This document shows, in pieces, positions 5,191-5,709 of a DNA stretch of 5,709 nt. The stretch's first letter is position 1. The number at the start of each line of letters is the position of its first letter. Both the position numbers and the translations under genes were made by a program. The notes under the pieces are model-generated. The model saw only the letters and a program-made list of their open reading frames with translations, made no database searches and was not told the DNA's origin. Source of the DNA: Deltaproteobacteria bacterium (GTDB taxonomy: Bacteria > Bdellovibrionota > JACOXK01 > 2-02-FULL-40-11); the NCBI GenBank assembly GCA_016193165.1, contig JACPST010000132.1, positions 1 through 5,709 on the forward strand, given 5' to 3'.

Positions 5191-5709
5191 CTTTCGATCT
5201 CTTTTCTACAGCTCCAGAACGACTGCGTGTGCCCCCGGGAAAATAAAGATTATGGTAGCCCAGCTCCATAGAACACGCCGCATATTCTTTGAGGACATCC
5301 TTATAGAGAGGGTGAATGCGAAGACGATCTACTTTATATGCCCCTAAGTTATCCATAAAATAACCAATCAGTTTATTTTTAAAAAGATTAAGCCCTGCCC
5401 CGTACATCACAGGAGGCAAGTCCGCATAAAAAAGAGCAATGCCCATCACAATGGAATCTAAATTGCTAACATAGGTAGGTGTAAAAACCAGAGTCCCCTT
5501 TTGACTTAACTTTCGGGCCCACGCCATATGACCGGATAGAAAAATATTTTCATGAATATTCGAGCGACTCAGGGTTACAAGCCGCTTTAAAGATTTTAAA
5601 GATAAGGTATTTAAAAGAAGGGTTAAAAAACGCGGGAGAGCTTTCGTTGCTAACGTATAAACAAAAGGGCTAAAATTTCCAAGAATCTGATATCCATAAT
5701 GCTCAATAG
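5120..5709 (-). CDS. PlsB/PlsC-type glycerolipid acyltransferase, 5' partial and probably broken
   Basis: Member of the glycerol-3-phosphate / lysophospholipid acyltransferase (LPLAT) superfamily, which moves an acyl chain to a glycerol phosphate at the membrane face in phospholipid synthesis. The frame is open to the right edge (195 residues visible), so the Met at 5527 is internal, not the start. Motif I, normally THxSNLDS with HX4D, reads PTYVSNLDS: Tyr (codon 5471-5473) replaces the catalytic His. Motif II region is VMYGAGLNLF...NLGAYKVDR. Motif III is FPGGTRSRSG; Gly replaces the Glu of the PlsC consensus FPEGTRS, which may be normal for this subfamily. After GAVEKR the protein ends within 30 residues with a Lys/Phe-rich tail, whereas the family usually continues for well over 100 residues. 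The missing His and the truncation both argue for an inactive remnant. It lies directly upstream of the PPC gene. Confidence 0.75.
   Translation of the reverse strand, partial: IEHYGYQILGNFSPFVYTLATKALPRFLTLLLNTLSLKSLKRLVTLSRSNIHENIFLSGHMAWARKLSQKGTLVFTPTYVSNLDSIVMGIALFYADLPPVMYGAGLNLFKNKLIGYFMDNLGAYKVDRLRIHPLYKDVLKEYAACSMELGYHNLYFPGGTRSRSGAVEKRSKDGWALKKKFARFKRSFFNFISNL

Noticed and set aside
5525..5527. Met at 5527 as the start of the acyltransferase
   Set aside because: The same frame stays open to the window edge with plausible protein sequence upstream, so the gene is 5' partial.
1..5709. CRISPR array, insertion sequence, tRNA or rRNA
   Set aside because: No regularly spaced repeats, transposase motifs, target-site duplications or recognisable RNA gene sequences were found on either strand.

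Overview
The window is AT-rich (about 40% GC by eye) and densely packed, with gaps of 0-120 bp. It comes from a bacterium; the gene set (murein-peptide amidase-like M14 peptidase, glycerolipid acyltransferase, DoxX, PPC protein, GAF/PAS histidine kinase) suggests a Gram-negative of the Bdellovibrionota/delta-proteobacterial type. That placement is only an impression from protein style; there is no rRNA, tRNA or other taxonomic marker here.

Layout. All genes except one lie on the minus strand. Reading right to left: (i) a glycerolipid acyltransferase that enters from the right edge and looks broken at its C-terminus, followed 12 bp later by a PPC/DUF296 zinc-site protein; (ii) a lone plus-strand DoxX membrane protein whose stop overlaps the PPC stop by 4 bp; (iii) divergent from it, across only 46 bp, a 568-codon frame that joins a truncated COG2509-type FAD oxidoreductase to a complete VanZ-like membrane protein, and whose 3' end overlaps the start of an MpaA-like M14 zinc peptidase; (iv) a 120-bp gap holding a well-formed minus-strand promoter (TTGACA, 17 bp, CATAAT); (v) a soluble sensor histidine kinase that runs off the left edge. 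No stretch over 300 bp lacks a gene. No tRNA, rRNA, insertion sequence or CRISPR array was seen.

How the genes relate. VanZ-like and MpaA-like proteins both have links to the envelope or murein, and the acyltransferase to phospholipid synthesis, so a loose cell-envelope theme is possible but unproven. The kinase has its own promoter and is probably controlled separately.

The main observation is a cluster of lesions in otherwise recognisable genes. The oxidoreductase has lost its C-terminal FAD-contact segment at the VanZ junction. The acyltransferase lacks its motif-I histidine and the part after motif III, with a protein-like C-terminal tail surviving in another frame. The kinase lacks the aspartate of its ATP-binding G1 box. 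This may be real gene decay or fusion, or sequence/assembly error. The FAD-VanZ junction also carries two tandem copies of a small palindrome. I see no convincing new defence or mobile system.
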